Shown in pieces: positions 22,560 through 34,349 of a DNA stretch of 64,000 bases (the stretch's first letter is position 1; each line of letters opens with the position of its first letter). The translations under genes were made by a program, and so were the position numbers. The notes under the pieces were generated by a model. That model saw only the letters and a program-made list of their open reading frames with translations. It was not told the DNA's origin and did no database searches. The stretch is from contig NW_027017959.1 in the NCBI RefSeq assembly GCF_032854445.1, positions 186,001 through 250,000 on the forward strand, given 5' to 3'. Origin of the DNA: Liolophura sinensis (lineage: Eukaryota; Mollusca; Polyplacophora; Chitonida; Chitonidae).

Positions 22560-25140
22560 AAGACCGAACGAAGGGATCTTGTTAGGACATTTAGTATATT
22601 TGTCTACATATAATGGATTGAAAACACAGTCGTAGACAGGGTTTGTTAGACGTGCTTTAAGCTTAGTAGCATATTGAAGGCTGAGTTTTATACGACGGTT
22701 TATAAAGAAGGCTCATTTGCCTCCACGTATAAACTTTCTACTGGTGAGGTTCTAAAAGCACCAAGTCTGAGCCTCAAACCTTGGTGATGAACAGGATCCA
22801 ACATTTTAATATACAACCGTAAATGATGGATCCATAGTCCAATTTAGACCTCACCAGAGAACGATATAAATTAAGAAAAACTGATCGGTCAGCACCTCAA
22901 TCGGTGCTAGACACAACCTTAATTATATCGAGAGCCTTTGTACATTTAGCCTTAAGCATTTTTACATGAGGTATAAAAGACAGCTTACTATCAAATATTA
23001 TAACTAAAAATTTACTTTATGCAAACATTTTAACCTGTTCACCACAAAACTTAAGCTCGGATTCAATATGAAGTTGCCGTTTGTTGCAAAAATGCATACC
23101 GACGGTTTTAGACGTTGAAAATCTAAAACCGTTTTTAGTTGCCCATCTCTCTATTTTCGTGAGACAAAGCTGCAACTGACGTTCGATATTATTCATATTC
23201 TTAGCTCGGTAGCATATATGGAAATCATCCACGTATAAAGAACCCTCGGTGCCCGATGGTCAAAAAGATTGGATCCCACCCGTACCTTAAACTGACGATC
23301 GGATAAAAATTGTGATATAAATATTGGTAATCGACCTTTAAGACCTATATCTGCGAGGTCTTTTAAAATACCATATTTCCATGTGGTGTCGTAGGCCTTT
23401 CCAAGGTCAAAAAATTATGGACACCACATGTTCACTATTAACAAAACCATCACGAATAAAAGTTTCAAATCGAACAAAGTGATCTTAAGTAGATTGACCT
23501 TGACGAAAACCACATTGAATATTAGATAAAAGCTTGTTGGTTTTAAGAAACCAAACAAGTCTATCATTAATCATCCCTTCCATAGTTTTACAGACACAGA
23601 CAGTAAAAGCTATGGGACGGTAATTATTTGGATCAGTACGATCCTTACCCGTTTGGGAACCGGGATAATACACGCCTCCCTCCATGACGGTGGAAAATTA
23701 CCAGTTATCCAAATATCACTAAGCAAGTCCAAGAGAGTCTCCAGTGGCTCAGGTGGTAAATGGTTCAGAAACTTATAATATACGTTATCAGGACCACAAG
23801 CAGTATCGTGGGCCTTTTTAATGCAGTTGTAAGTTCCTCGATATTAAAAGGACGATTATAATCTTCTAAATTTTTACAAGAAAAGGGCAATTTAATTTTT
23901 TCCTTCTGGTTTTTAATACGTTGAAATTCTTTAGTATAATTTCCAGAAGAAAATTTTGTGGAAATTGTCTCAGCCAATTTATTGGCTATATCAGACGGAG
24001 AGGTTAATATACATGTATTATCTCCATCTTTTAAATGCTAGACTGCATTATTATTCTTGCCCTTAACTTTTTGAACCATGTTCCAGACCTTACGCATGGG
24101 TGTTTTTGACGTAATGCCCAAAACAAAGTTCTGCCAACAAGATTGTCTCTTGGACTTGAGTAATCGACGAGCTTTAGCTCTATAATTACGAACCTGGTTT
24201 AAATGATTATCAGTATGACAATGATTAAATCTTCGTTCAGCCTTTTTCCGATCCTTTATGGCTTTACGACAGTCATTGTCGTACCAGGGTTTACTCTTGG
24301 ATTTTGGACTTGTCGAGATAGGTCTGACAGCCGCTTCTAAAAAAAGCTCATTAAATTTTTAATAAAGGATCATCTGCTCCATTGAAAACCTCTGAGGTGA
24401 TATCAGCCTCACAAAACCTCTCATATGTAATCCAATCTGCTTTATCGAATTTCCACCTAGCTACACGTTCTAAGAATTACAAGTGATATGTTCTGGGATT
24501 ATAGGAGAATGGTCGCTACCACAAAGATCATCATGCACCTTCCAAGAAAAATCCGAAAGAAGTGATGGATCTGTGATAGTGAGATCGATAGCAGAATATG
24601 CGCCATTACCTGGATGTAAATAAGTATTAGAACCATCATTGAAATAACACAGTTCCTCCTTAAATAAGAAGTCTTCCACTATCTTGCTTTTTTTATTGAT
24701 GATATTACTGCGCCATACGGGGTTATGGGAATTAAGATATCCCATAAGTATGAAAGGTTTTGGCAACTGTTCTTTTAAATTATGTAACTGGAATGCTGAC
24801 AAAAAAATGTTCGAGGGAATATACACTGAACACAATGTGATTGTTTCAGACAATGAGACACGAACGGCCGCAGCCTGAAGTTCTGTATCCAGAGCAACAG
24901 GGCTGTGAATAATATTATTATTGACGAAGATCGAGGAGCCGCGTGCAGTTCGCTCTTCTTCATTTGAGTAAGTAAGTATAATGAGTAATTTTTAGGAGTT
25001 GTCTTATCTTTGTCAGATGTCTTCAGGTGAGTTTCCTGAAGACACAGGGCAATAAGAGTTAATCATTGAACAAGCTGTGTTATTTTAATAAAATTTACCT
25101 TAAGACCTCGACAATTCCACTGTATAAATTTGTCTAAAGA
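22560..25140 (-). pseudogene. LINE ORF2: endonuclease and RT, broken
   Basis: Endonuclease pieces: 24853-24470 with HNLKEQLPKPFILMGYLNSH, AIDLTITDPSLLSDFSW and LCGSDHSPII. RT pieces: 23977-23765 (GNYTKEFQRIKNQKEKIKL), 23685-23485 (DPNNYRPIAFTVCVCKTMEG, NIQCGFRQGQST) and 23232-23017 (MDDFHICYRAKNMNN, GFRFSTSKTVGMHFCNKRQL). The YVDD-type box lies at the start of the last piece and is altered just upstream. At least four frame changes separate these segments. Confidence 0.8.
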
Positions 25141-26168
25141 AGACATTATGGAGGAAGGCGTATAGGGGATTTATCTTTATGTTTGAATCGAGGACGACCC
25201 TTCCTAGGAGAACGGCTGAAAGATCTCCCTAGTGCGGGTGATGTAACTACCACCTCCGCATCTGATGTTGAAGGACCAACGTCCTCCAACGATCCAAACT
25301 TATTAAAAGTTTGGATTGGGTCCCTAGTGGCCTTAGAGGGACGCTCTGTTGGGCCACACGGTTTATTAGTTTTATTGTTATTACTTTGGGATTTGTTTTT
25401 TGACTTGATGCTGTCATTAGGTTCAGGTTTATCAGATTTCTTGGTCAGCTTTGCAGTTACATAATTTAAAAGAACAACTGGAAAACCGTTTATAATTATG
25501 GAAGATTTTAATTCCCATAACCCCTTATGGGGAAGTAATAACATAAATAAAAAGGGCAAGATAGTGGGAGACTTCTTATCGAAGAAGGAACTGTTATTTC
25601 AATGATGGTTCTAAGACCTATTTACATCAGGGCAATGGCGCTTATTCTGCTATCGATCTCACTATCACAGATCCGTCACTTCTGCTTGATTTTGCTTGGA
25701 AGGTGGATGACAATCTTTGCGGAAGTGGCCATTTTCCTATAATACTAGTGATAATAATTTAAACGAGGTTCATATTTTTCGAGCTAAGGCTCGTCGATTA
25801 CTCAAGTCCAAGAGACGATCTTGTTGGCGGAACTTTGTTTCGGGCATTACGTCAAAAACTCCCATGCGTAAAGTCTGGAGCATGGTGCAGAAGGGTAAGG
25901 GCAAAAATAATAACGCAAAATCCAGCTTTTGAAAGATGGAGATAATGTATATACCTGTCCGTCCGATATAGCTAATAAACTAGCTGAGACAATTTCCCAT
26001 AAACCTTCTGATGAGAATTATACTAAAGAATTCCAAAATATTAAAACCCAGAAGGAGAAAGTTAAATTGCCCTTTTATTTAGAAGATTATAATTGTCTTT
26101 TTAATATCGAGGAATTCAAAACTGTATTGAGAAAGGCCCACGATACTGCTTGTGGTCCTGATAACGTA

Positions 26169-27662
26169 AACTCTGTCAAAAAAGAAACGCAACCCCTGTC
26201 CTCGGATATCAAAAATTCGTTGGAATAAAGTTATTGTATCCAAACTTAATTTTAGCCAAGTGTAATTTATGAAATTATACAGGTTTGTAATGAAGATTAC
26301 CATCCAAACAACTGCCTTTTCTCACCTAAGTGTATTTTATTGGTTATGACGTCACAACTCATGGACTGACCCTGTTGACGTCGCACACAGAACCATTCAC
26401 ATGCAAATCATGTCAATGGCAGTTATAGTGTGGGAGTGTATACAAAACCCGTGTGCTTTCAAATTTTATTCATATATTCGTCGACGAAAGGCAGTCGGTG
26501 CTGCCGACCGAAATATCGCCATTGGTCGTCTTCAAGCCGGAGAAAGTTTTGGTACTATTGCACCACACCTTAATGTTCACAAAACAACGATATCCCGACT
26601 TTGTAGCCGTTACAACAACTTTAATTCGACCAACGATCGCCCGAGAAGTGGAAGGTCAAGAATCACGACCCCACTTCAAGATCGGTACATCCAGTTCCTT
26701 CACCTGCGTAACCAACCGTGACTGCCACAAAAATACCAGGTTTGAGGAGAGTGGATTAGGAACCGTCTGAAAGAAGCGCATTTACGTGCCTGTAGACCAG
26801 TTGTTGGACCTGTACTACGCCCCTTACATCGACGCCTACGACTCAGGTGGTACAACAACGTAAGGATATGGACTTTACAAAACTGGAGGCGCATCTGGTT
26901 TTCTGATGAATCCCGTTTTCTTTTGACACGTCACGACGGAAGACAGCGTGTGTATAGGAGACGTCATGAACGCTTTGCGCCCATCTGCGTCCGGCAGGTG
27001 GACAGATTTGGCGGAGAAAGTGTTATGGTTTGGGGAGCCATCTCGTACAACCAGAAATCAGACTTGGTGATCGTTCCAGGGAACCTGACAGCCCAACGTT
27101 TCATCAACCACGTGTTACAGCCTCACCTTCTCCCGATTATTGAGCGACAGACACAGCTTTTTCAACAGGCCAACGCCAGGCCTCATACTGCCCGTGCAAC
27201 AATGAACTTTCTGCAGGATTTCAACGTCAATGTCTTGCCGTGGCCCTCTAAATCACCAGACCTCAACCCTATTGAACACCTGTGGGATACTCTGGATCGA
27301 CACGTGCGTCAACGTCAGCCACCGCCACAGACGCTTCAACAGCTCGCCGTTGCGTTACAGGAGAAGTGGAGGGCCATTCCCCAGGAGAGAATCCGGCGTC
27401 TTATCCGTTCTTGTCCAAGGAGATGCCGTGCAGTGATTGCAGCTCGTGGTGGTCATACGAGATACTGAGGAAGACGCCCCCTGGTGAGCAACTGGTGTCT
27501 GTGAGATGACTTTTGAAAAGACAGTTTTAAACATGATCATCTTGATTATTATTCTGCCAAATTTCTGACTTCTGTCTTCAATAAGAAAATAGTTGTGCCA
27601 TCCTAAAACTAAATATTAAAATCTGTAAAATACCGGGGTTGAGTTTCTTTTTTGACAGAGTT
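26169..27662 (+). mobile_element. Tc1/mariner element B
   Basis: A 1494-bp element flanked by TA (26167-26168 and 27663-27664). The left end is AACTCTGTCAAAAAAGAAAC and the right end, reverse-complemented, is AACTCTGTCAAAAAAGAAAC, but identity fades after about 33 bp. In element A the inverted termini are about 140 bp long. The left 140 bp of the two elements are closely similar. Confidence 0.88.
26484..27468 (+). pseudogene. Tc1-type transposase, catalytic Asp lost
   Basis: The N-terminal helix-turn-helix region is readable at about 26484-26720, but lacks the residues around the start codon that are present in element A. A frame break and damage follow to about 26885. The core (26890-27468) has WFSDESRF with the first Asp and SPDLNPIEHLWD with the Glu, while the second Asp position reads LFQQANARPHTA, with Ala where element A has Asp. 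The C-terminus is longer than in element A and includes a basic CPRRCRAVIAARGG tail. It is a dead enzyme. Confidence 0.88.
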
Positions 27663-27718
27663 TAATTAAAGTCGTTTCTTGCACCGATGTTGGATCCAGT
27701 TCATCACCAAGGTCTGAA

Positions 27719-29717
27719 TATAAGCGTCAAGTCCGACATTCCTATATCATTCGTAGTCCGTAAAGGGCGTTCCAAGTCGATAATCGCAAGATCCATTTCC
27801 ACAACAACGTTTAACACTAACTCCCGAAGACAAAGGTATGTAAGAAATTATACAAATTAGAAATAAAGCCGGTAACACACAAGAGAGAAGCGGTCATCAG
27901 TTTTCAATGATGCCGGGCAGAAAATAAATATTCCATGCATGAATTCCATATGAAAGTTCAAATCCCTAGTCCGTAAATGAGTTCCATGTCAAATAAGAGC
28001 TAAACAATTATCTCAGTCGCGCTTTAATTGCAACTGTTCATAAAGGCATCATGCTGATGTAATTAGCATGGCTACCTTTACGGCCCCTAGCCCCAGGTTA
28101 AGCGGTATTAGATACAGTTTGAAAATGACGAGCGTTACAGACCCCAACCGATCAGATTATGATTCAAAAGTAACGGAAGATTATGTCTTTCCCGTTAATA
28201 TGTAAAAATCTCATGCAACAAGAGGCGCCATCTATGTTGTTGAATACCATGTACGTGATAGATATTTACATGGGGTTAAAGGCGCCGTCTATGTGGTTGA
28301 TCACAATGCAGATCGCCAGACATTCTGAACGCTCTGTCCATACCTGCCAACGAGAGTGTTATACTTATTTTAAAATTTGAGAAACTTAGAATGAAGGCGT
28401 TTGATGGAGTATCCTTGACAAACTAGTTTTTGAACTAGCAACTTGTGACGCAGATTAAAGTGATCACAATTAACTCAAGACCTGACAAATGCTACAAGGC
28501 GAGATATGTATACGCCATATGCAGGACCCTTTGGTATATTGCTATCTAAATAAGGATAATTTACAATATCAGCACTGAAATTATCCCTTTTGTCGTAAAG
28601 ACGGCGTGAAAGGAGACCTTGTACGTCTTTGTACAGATATAGATCCAAATAAGATGTACCATCAGGACTATCTGTTGTCTTGTTTAAATCCAATGAAGGC
28701 GGATAGATTTCCTTCACCGCTTCAGCAATGTGGGGATTATTTAATGCCAGTAGATCATCAATATACCGTTTGGTAAATGAAAACGATCGAGCTTTAAGGA
28801 TATTACCTTTAAGTAATTGCTGCATATAGTCGTATTCATATGAAAACAGCTATAGGCCTGCCAAAAGAGGCGCACAATTGGTACCCATTGGAATACCTAT
28901 GCACTGTTGGTAAATGGTGTCTCCGAATTTCACATAGATGTTATTAATGAGAAATTCAAGTAATTCAATACATAATGTAACATCCGATGAGTGGTAACCT
29001 TTATAAAGAGTAGAACTAAAGAAAGCCTTATTCCTTCTGACGTTAATGTAACGGTGACCTGTTTTAGTAAATACCGGGACAATTAACGGCGATATTCTTT
29101 CAGTAAGATCTTTGTGAGGAATCGTAGTATAGAGAGTAGAAAAATCCCATGTGAATTCGTTTTTGTACGGTATATGCATATGATCATCGAGTTCTGTAAG
29201 ACGTTTGGAGTTGTTAAGAATCCACATGCAGTTGACACCTGAATTTTTTGTTATGGCACAACAATACTTGTTCCAAAATGACTTTACTTCTTTTAAGGCT
29301 CTCGTAAGTAGGGTTGACAAGAGTTTGGTGGTACAGCTTCTTGAACCTGCAATAAATCGAGCCTTGTATGGGGATTTATGCATTTTAGGAATCCAGTAAA
29401 GTTGTGGTATTTCTGTGTGACGGGTAGGTATATTTATGCGTCTTTCTTTAAGAAAGGTTTTGTGTTTGTTAAATAGTTCCTCTAGAGTACCTGTAGTAGC
29501 AGAATACGAGGATGTCGTTGTAGATGCACATAGCTCTTGAACAAGAATTTGATAATAATAATTCTTGCAAATAAAGATGACACTGTTAGGAGCCTTGTCT
29601 GCTACAGTGATGACAAATTTACTATGAAGGTCAGCGAGTGTTTCTTGCACACTGGGATCCTTCAGAACCTGTTTAACTTTAGGTAGAGCATCAATGTCTA
29701 GACGGTGTATAGTTAGC
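27719..29717 (-). mobile_element. Penelope-like retroelement (5'-truncated, about 2.0 kb)
   Basis: Inserted in LINE copy G at a point where the RT sequence CACCAAGGTCTGA and TTAGCCTTGGTGCTTTTAG would otherwise nearly meet. The minus strand encodes a Penelope-type RT (29700-28290) followed by about 570 bp of conserved non-coding 3' sequence ending at 27719. That 3' sequence recurs as free fragments at 4612, 5275, 8094 and 10052. No GIY-YIG endonuclease domain is visible after the RT, which most animal Penelope elements have. Confidence 0.85.
28290..29700 (-). pseudogene. Penelope-like reverse transcriptase
   Basis: In order: ITVADKAPNSVIFICKNYYY, PQLYWIPKMHKSPYKARFI, WDFSTLYTTIPH (motif A Asp), GIPMGTNCAPLLAGL, TKRYIDDLLALNNPHIAEAV (the YIDD catalytic box), SYLDLYLYKDVQGLLS and YGVYISRLVAFVRS. 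One in-frame stop near 28848 splits it just before the YIDD part. A frameshift near 28480 precedes the C-terminal tail (NLRHKLLVQKLVCQGYSIKR), which fades near 28290. The N-terminus is missing because of 5' truncation. These enzymes copy element RNA, in some families onto exposed chromosome ends. Confidence 0.88.
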
Positions 29718-30480
29718 CTTGGTGCTTTTAGAAACTCATCAGTAGAGGGTTTATACGTAGAGGCTAATCAGCCTTCTATACATCACAGGCGTATAAAACT
29801 GAGCCTTCAATACACCAGAAAGCTGAAAGTCTGCCTACGACTGTGTTTTTAATCCATTATGTGTAGACAAGTATACTAAATATCCCAACAAGATCCTTTC
29901 GTTCGGTGTTCGTATACGGGACCATGTTGTGGAAGCCAACTTTGAACTTGGGGACATAGCTCCGGCTTCTTCTCCGGAGTCTCCTCCATGGCTTCTTCCA
30001 CAACCTGAATTGATATTCGATCTACGTAAAGATAATAAATTAAATACAAATCCTCTTATTATTAAGGAAGGCTTTGTTCAAATCAAGGCTAATTATCCAG
30101 ATTACAAATATATATATACTGATGGGTCAAAGATAGGGACAGGGTTGCGGCTTCAGCTGGCTTAGAACAACGGGTCACTTCTCTTCTATCTTTTCTGCAG
30201 AGGCCAGGGCAATATTTCTGTCATATGTTTCTTCTGGGCGTGCCCAGAGGGCAATGATATGCAGTGACTCGCTCTCTTGCCTTTTGGCAATACAGCATAA
30301 GTTTAAAAATCCACTAATACTGGAAAGCTTTACATAGAAAGCTAATTAAAAGAGGTCGCGATGTTGCAAAGGTTGCACTTAATAAATCCATATCAAAAGG
30401 TAAAATCCCTTATACTGACGTGAAGTCTAATATTCTTAAATATATTTGTCGCCTTTGGCAGGGTGTATGTGACTTGCAGT
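29715..30480 (+). pseudogene. LINE ORF2 RT end and RNase H (copy G)
   Basis: Plus-strand frames show the RT-to-RNase H linker (SVEGLYVEANQPS), then 29929-30165 with ELGDIAPASSPESPPWLLPQ and KYIYTDGSKIGTG (first RNase H Asp). Further RNase H pieces follow in other frames up to TTTGTCGCCTTTGGCAGGG. An internal deletion near 30360 removes the HTGIHGN region. Confidence 0.75.
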
Positions 30481-30798
30481 TTTTAAATATGCTGGTTTTG
30501 GAGTTTTAACTGCTTCGGCTTTTTTCATATCTGATTTTAAACATGTCTGAACTTTTTGTTTTAGTTTTGATGTTCTCACTATCATTTCGAAAGCCTTAAC
30601 CGTCTCGTGTTTTCACCTTGTTCTCGTCATGATATGGCCGAAATATTGCCGACGTGGCGTTAAGCCTTAATCATTCATTCATTCTTTATTAGGGGATAAG
30701 GAAAGCTATGTCTCAGTCCATCAGTGAATTAAGCAATTGCTCCAATAAACCAACTAACACAAAAATATTTTACCACTGGTAACCACCTACAATCCTAA

Positions 30799-31063
30799 TT
30801 TATTTATTTTGTTTTTTTGATTGGTGTTTTACGCCGTACTCAAGAATATTTCACTTATACGACGGCAGCCAGCATTTTGGTGGGTGGAAACCGGGCACAG
30901 CTCGGGGGAAAACCCACGACCACCCGCAGGTTGCTGGCAGATCTTCCCACTTACGGCCGGAGAGGAAGCTGGACTTGAACTCACAGCGACCGCATTGGTG
31001 AGAGACTCCTGGGTCATTACGCTGCGCTAGTGCGCTAACCTACTGAGCCACGGAGCCACCCCC
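30799..31063 (-). mobile_element. tRNA-derived SINE, GAATATTC-tail family
   Basis: A 265-bp SINE on the minus strand between 13-bp duplications CCTACAATCCTAA (30786-30798 and 31064-31076). The head (right side) has a tRNA-like A box (CGTGGCTCAGTAGGTTAGCG in its own sense) and a B-box-like GAGTTCAAGTCC. The body carries CTCTCCGGCCGTAAGTGGGAAG and the tail GAATATTCTTGAGTACGGCG followed by an A/T-rich repeat. Other copies lie at 33810, 49355, 58724 and 61995. Confidence 0.9.
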
Positions 31064-31076
31064 CCTACAATCCTAA

Positions 31077-32088
31077 CAACAAGAACTTATTATCATGAAG
31101 GTAACATTAGTAACGAAAACCTTTATCTCTTCCTTAACCATCAGGAAATGAGTTCATTCTCTTTCACCACCATTTACTGTCGCCCCCTTTTGCAAGGTAC
31201 CACATGAAAGCCAAGCTTTGATAGATGTGAAAGAAATTCTATCTGCTGAAAAACACAAACCTGTGTTTAATGGAAGTTACCGTCTCTAGTACATGTTAGA
31301 CGTATGTGTGGTCAAGTACACACATCCATGGAGAAAGAGAGGGGGAGATATCCTATCTCGTCACCAACAAGCATTCTACCTGAAAAAATATTTTGCAGTT
31401 ACACAAAATGAATTAACACGGTTGAAATATTGTCGATGTGGCGATAATCCATAATCATTCATTTATTTTAGACACATTTAACTATATATATGACAATTTA
31501 TGCAGTTCACACATTAATCCATATCACTTAACAGTTCATAGGTATAATATTGCGATGGCCATTGAATTTTGCAGCTACATCTTCACCTTGTGACTGCTGA
31601 CATTAAACATTTCAACGGCGCAATAAATCCAGAAAGATTTGTGCTGTGTATTAGGCGGTTTATATTTTCAGGAAATAAACTGTTATAGGTGTAATAAAGT
31701 CTTTATACTGATATTAGTTAATGGATGTTTATAGACCTAAAAAAAATAATTAAAATCTCCGACTCCAATGAACCACAAGAAATACAGTGTTAATGGATCA
31801 TAATAAAGCAATTTCACTGGAATGAATTGGGAGAAGTTAATCTTGCAATATATGGTTATTTTATCATCCTGTATGTACAAGTGTACGCAAATAACAAAAA
31901 TCGATATATGAAATGTTAGTGTTCTAACTTCCTTATCTCCATAACTTTTTATTTAAATGTGCTTTTTCTTACAACTGGTATTAAAATTCGGCTATATACC
32001 GCTTAACAGTGTTTTGCAAAATGAAATGGTCATTTCCCTTGTTTTAATATTGTTTTATGCTGTAGTTAACGATGTCATTGCCTTTATA
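31077..32088. other. Mostly unassigned A/T-rich sequence
   Basis: No gene or repeat was recognised except a short LINE 3'-end remnant at about 31415-31475 (GTTGAAATATTGTCGATGTGG followed by an ATTCATTTATT tail). Confidence 0.5.
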
Positions 32089-32321
32089 CAGTGTCCCAGA
32101 AGTTGCGCACTATCCAGGTTGAGGTTGAATGCTTGAGCTACAGAGCGATGTGTTGCCCCATCTCTTCCAAACATAAAAATCAATTCAACTCTTTTTTGTA
32201 CTGTTAGTTTATTGGCGATAATTAACTCTGAAAGAGAGAACAAAAATGAAAATGAGTATTAAAATCTGAAACACAGAATAAAATGAAAATCAGGATGGTG
32301 CACGACTTATGGGACACACTG
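32089..32321 (-). mobile_element. 233-bp MITE with Tc1/mariner-type ends
   Basis: Inverted termini CAGTGTCCCAGAAGTTGCGC on the left and CAGTGTGTCCCATAAGTCGT (reverse-complemented) on the right, flanked by TA (32087-32088 and 32322-32323). The minus strand contains a short open frame (32243-32055) with LTVQKRVELIFMFGRDGATH and RSVAQAFN, which looks like the N-terminal helix-turn-helix of a transposase. It may therefore be a shrunken copy of an autonomous element absent from this window. Confidence 0.75.
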
Positions 32322-32323
32322 TA

Positions 32324-32689
32324 TAATATAAAGAGTGAGGTTAGGTATGTATGTACTCAGTACGCAATCTTAGGTAATTCCCGGGCTCGACAAGCTCGCT
32401 CTACATAAGTCTTGCTTTTTTGATGTGTCAAACATTTCCACATATGAAGTACACACTATATTTGTGAAAAACAAGTGGCCCGCAACGAAACTGGACTGGC
32501 ATTTGGCCACATGATCACTGGCCACAAGAACGATGAAATTTTAATATTATTAGCCTTACTTGACAAATGCGAGGCACTTAACAAATCTAAATTTTCCCAC
32601 TAAAATGTAGATCACAACCTTGTCGCTGTATTAACCATTTCAAATAAAGAACCCTTATAAAACATTGAACTCGCCCAGAATGGAACTCC
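32324..32689. other. Unassigned sequence
   Basis: I see no repeat family or coding segment here. Confidence 0.5.
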
Positions 32690-33260
32690 CAGTCGCAGCT
32701 CTGGATTTACGGGGTGGAAGTAATAGGACCTCATCCCTCTAGGCAACTTGTCGTTAAAGGAGACTATCCTAGAGCTCTACCGCGTGGGCCCTGGTGAATA
32801 TGATAAGCCCACATCTCCTCGGTTTATGTGCGAGGTAACCAGGGAGCATCAACTTTGCCGGTGTTTTTTTGCGACCCCCATTTGAAAATAATGGGATCCT
32901 GACGGCTAAGGGTGTGCTGATCTTGTAACTCACGCCCACTCTACATTTGTTCTTACTTGAATAGAGACGGGAAGTCGGATGGGCCCAGTTCGCCCGACTT
33001 TCTGGTCACATCGTGCCTTTCGTAGTTCAAACCGTTCCAATAATTCTAGTCGGTAGGGAGAATAAAATATACTATATCTTGAATTACGACACTAGAATGA
33101 GTGACGGTCATTTAGATAATGCAGGTCGAATGTCACGTTTTCGGTCGGTAAACGATGTATTTTCTAGTGAAGGTAGGCACCGCCTTTGTTAGCACCCCAG
33201 CACTCCGCGGTGGGCGGGAGAAAGACAGCGGGGGAATCTTCAACATGTCATGGCTTTATG
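32690..33260 (+). mobile_element. LINE 5'-UTR fragment, diverged
   Basis: Recognisable blocks of the LINE 5' UTR: GGACCTCATCCCTCTAGGCAA, CCTAGAGCTCTACCGCGTGG, GGTGAATATGATAAGCCCAC, GAGACGGGAAGTCGGATGGG, and the later block CACTCCGCGGTGGGCGGGAG. It is more diverged than the copies at 6475 or 57640 and is not followed by gag. Confidence 0.7.
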
Positions 33261-33349
33261 AAAATCTTCACCAGTAGTGTGTAAAAAACGGGGAAGGCCA
33301 CGAAATATGTAGGCAGAACAGGATTTATATCTATCCCATCTATTTCGAC

Positions 33350-33800
33350 TAACTCACAATCTTATTCTCGATGGGATCATTGCCCCCGAGTGTGCTGGAT
33401 GTAATGTCCAAAACGGCATCAAACATATCCTGATTGATTGCGTACGCTTTTTCCATGTTCGGCACAGATTCTACACAGCTCTATATAGGATTTATTTTAC
33501 GGCAACACTAGCGATGCTGTCATAAAATATTTGAGGGGCAAAATCAGAAAATATATTTTTATTGTTGTTATATATAGATAACATGATGTATACATATACA
33601 GTTTACCACATGAACTATTGTAAAAACATGGTTGTTTTCGAACTGTAACTTCGGGTTTTTCAACATGTTCCACCATTTCTGTTCTTCTTTTATGTTATTA
33701 CCAAATCGGAAGGCATTTACCGCCTTGTGTTTTCAACTTGTTCTCGCCACGACATGGCTGAAATATTACCGATGTGACGTGCCATAATAATTCATTCATT
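33350..33800 (+). mobile_element. LINE 3' fragment
   Basis: End of RNase H region (GATGGGATCATTGCCCCCGAGTGTGCTGG) and 3' UTR, ending GACATGGCTGAAATATTACC and an ATTCATTCATTCC tail. It is diverged from the consensus seen in copies F and G. Confidence 0.75.
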
Positions 33801-33809
33801 CCAGCCTAC

Positions 33810-33968
33810 CTACTGGTGTCGGGCTTTCTCACTGGCCGTAGGTGGGAAGGTCTGCGGCTAGTTGCGGGTGGTTATCGGTTTTCCCATGGCTGGGTCAAGT
33901 TTACTCCCACCATAATGCTGGCTGTCTCGGCGTAAGTAAAATATTTTTGAGCACGCCACCAAATAAAT
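33810..33968 (+). mobile_element. SINE 3' fragment (GAATATTC-tail family)
   Basis: The body and tail of the SINE at 30799 without its tRNA-like head: GGCCGTAGGTGGGAAGGTCT, CCCACCATAATGCTGGCTG, ATATTTTTGAGCACG, AAATAAATAAA. It directly follows a LINE 3' end. Confidence 0.75.
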
Positions 33969-34349
33969 AAAGATGTTGTGTAATATTTTGCTGGACTGTT
34001 TCATAAAACAGGCCGATTTCATCAAGTCAACATACTGCTGTCTGCCAGTCTACGTAACTACTTCGAAGGCATTACCCATGGTAAAGATCAGGACTATATC
34101 GAAATAATAGATGGACTTAAGAGATGTTTAAAGATTCGCCATTGAAAGAGAATGAAATATTATTAAAACACGTAATATTTTGGCAATATTGGGTAGACCA
34201 ACATCTTTCTTTATTGAACCTTACAGTATACGGGTCTATTTATTCAGACTTACCCCGAATGAGTGAATATGGATTAGCCCTACATCGTAGCTGACCCAAC
34301 GAGTTGGTTCTCCGCCATGGTGTTTGCCATTACAGTAAACTCTTTTCCT
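33969..34349. other. Unassigned sequence
   Basis: No recognisable repeat, RNA gene or coding segment. Confidence 0.45.

Larger units (their letters stand above)
21303..25455 (-). mobile_element. LINE copy F (gag C-terminus to 3' tail)
   Basis: From 25455 leftward: gag C-terminal region (25455-25150), ORF2 endonuclease (about 25140-24300), RT (24300-22900), RT-RNase H linker (22860-22560), RNase H (22541-21720), 3' UTR and a tail with GAATAAATGAATACATGAATG at 21303. It is 5'-truncated in gag. It abuts copy E tail-first and copy G at 25451-25455, whose orientation is opposite. Confidence 0.85.
25451..30690 (+). mobile_element. LINE copy G, split by Tc1 and Penelope-like insertions
   Basis: LINE pieces on the plus strand: endonuclease to RT start (25451-26168), a 55-bp piece of RT (27663-27718), and RT end, RNase H and 3' UTR (29715-30690, tail ATCATTCATTCATTC). 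Between the first two lies Tc1 element B; between the last two lies the Penelope-like element. About 1.2 kb of RT are missing at the Tc1 site. Confidence 0.85.

Noticed and set aside
27890-27930. CTGATGA core in the Penelope-like 3' region, as in hammerhead ribozymes
   Set aside because: The expected GAAA after stem II is absent and the motif is not kept in the other copies, so no ribozyme is called.
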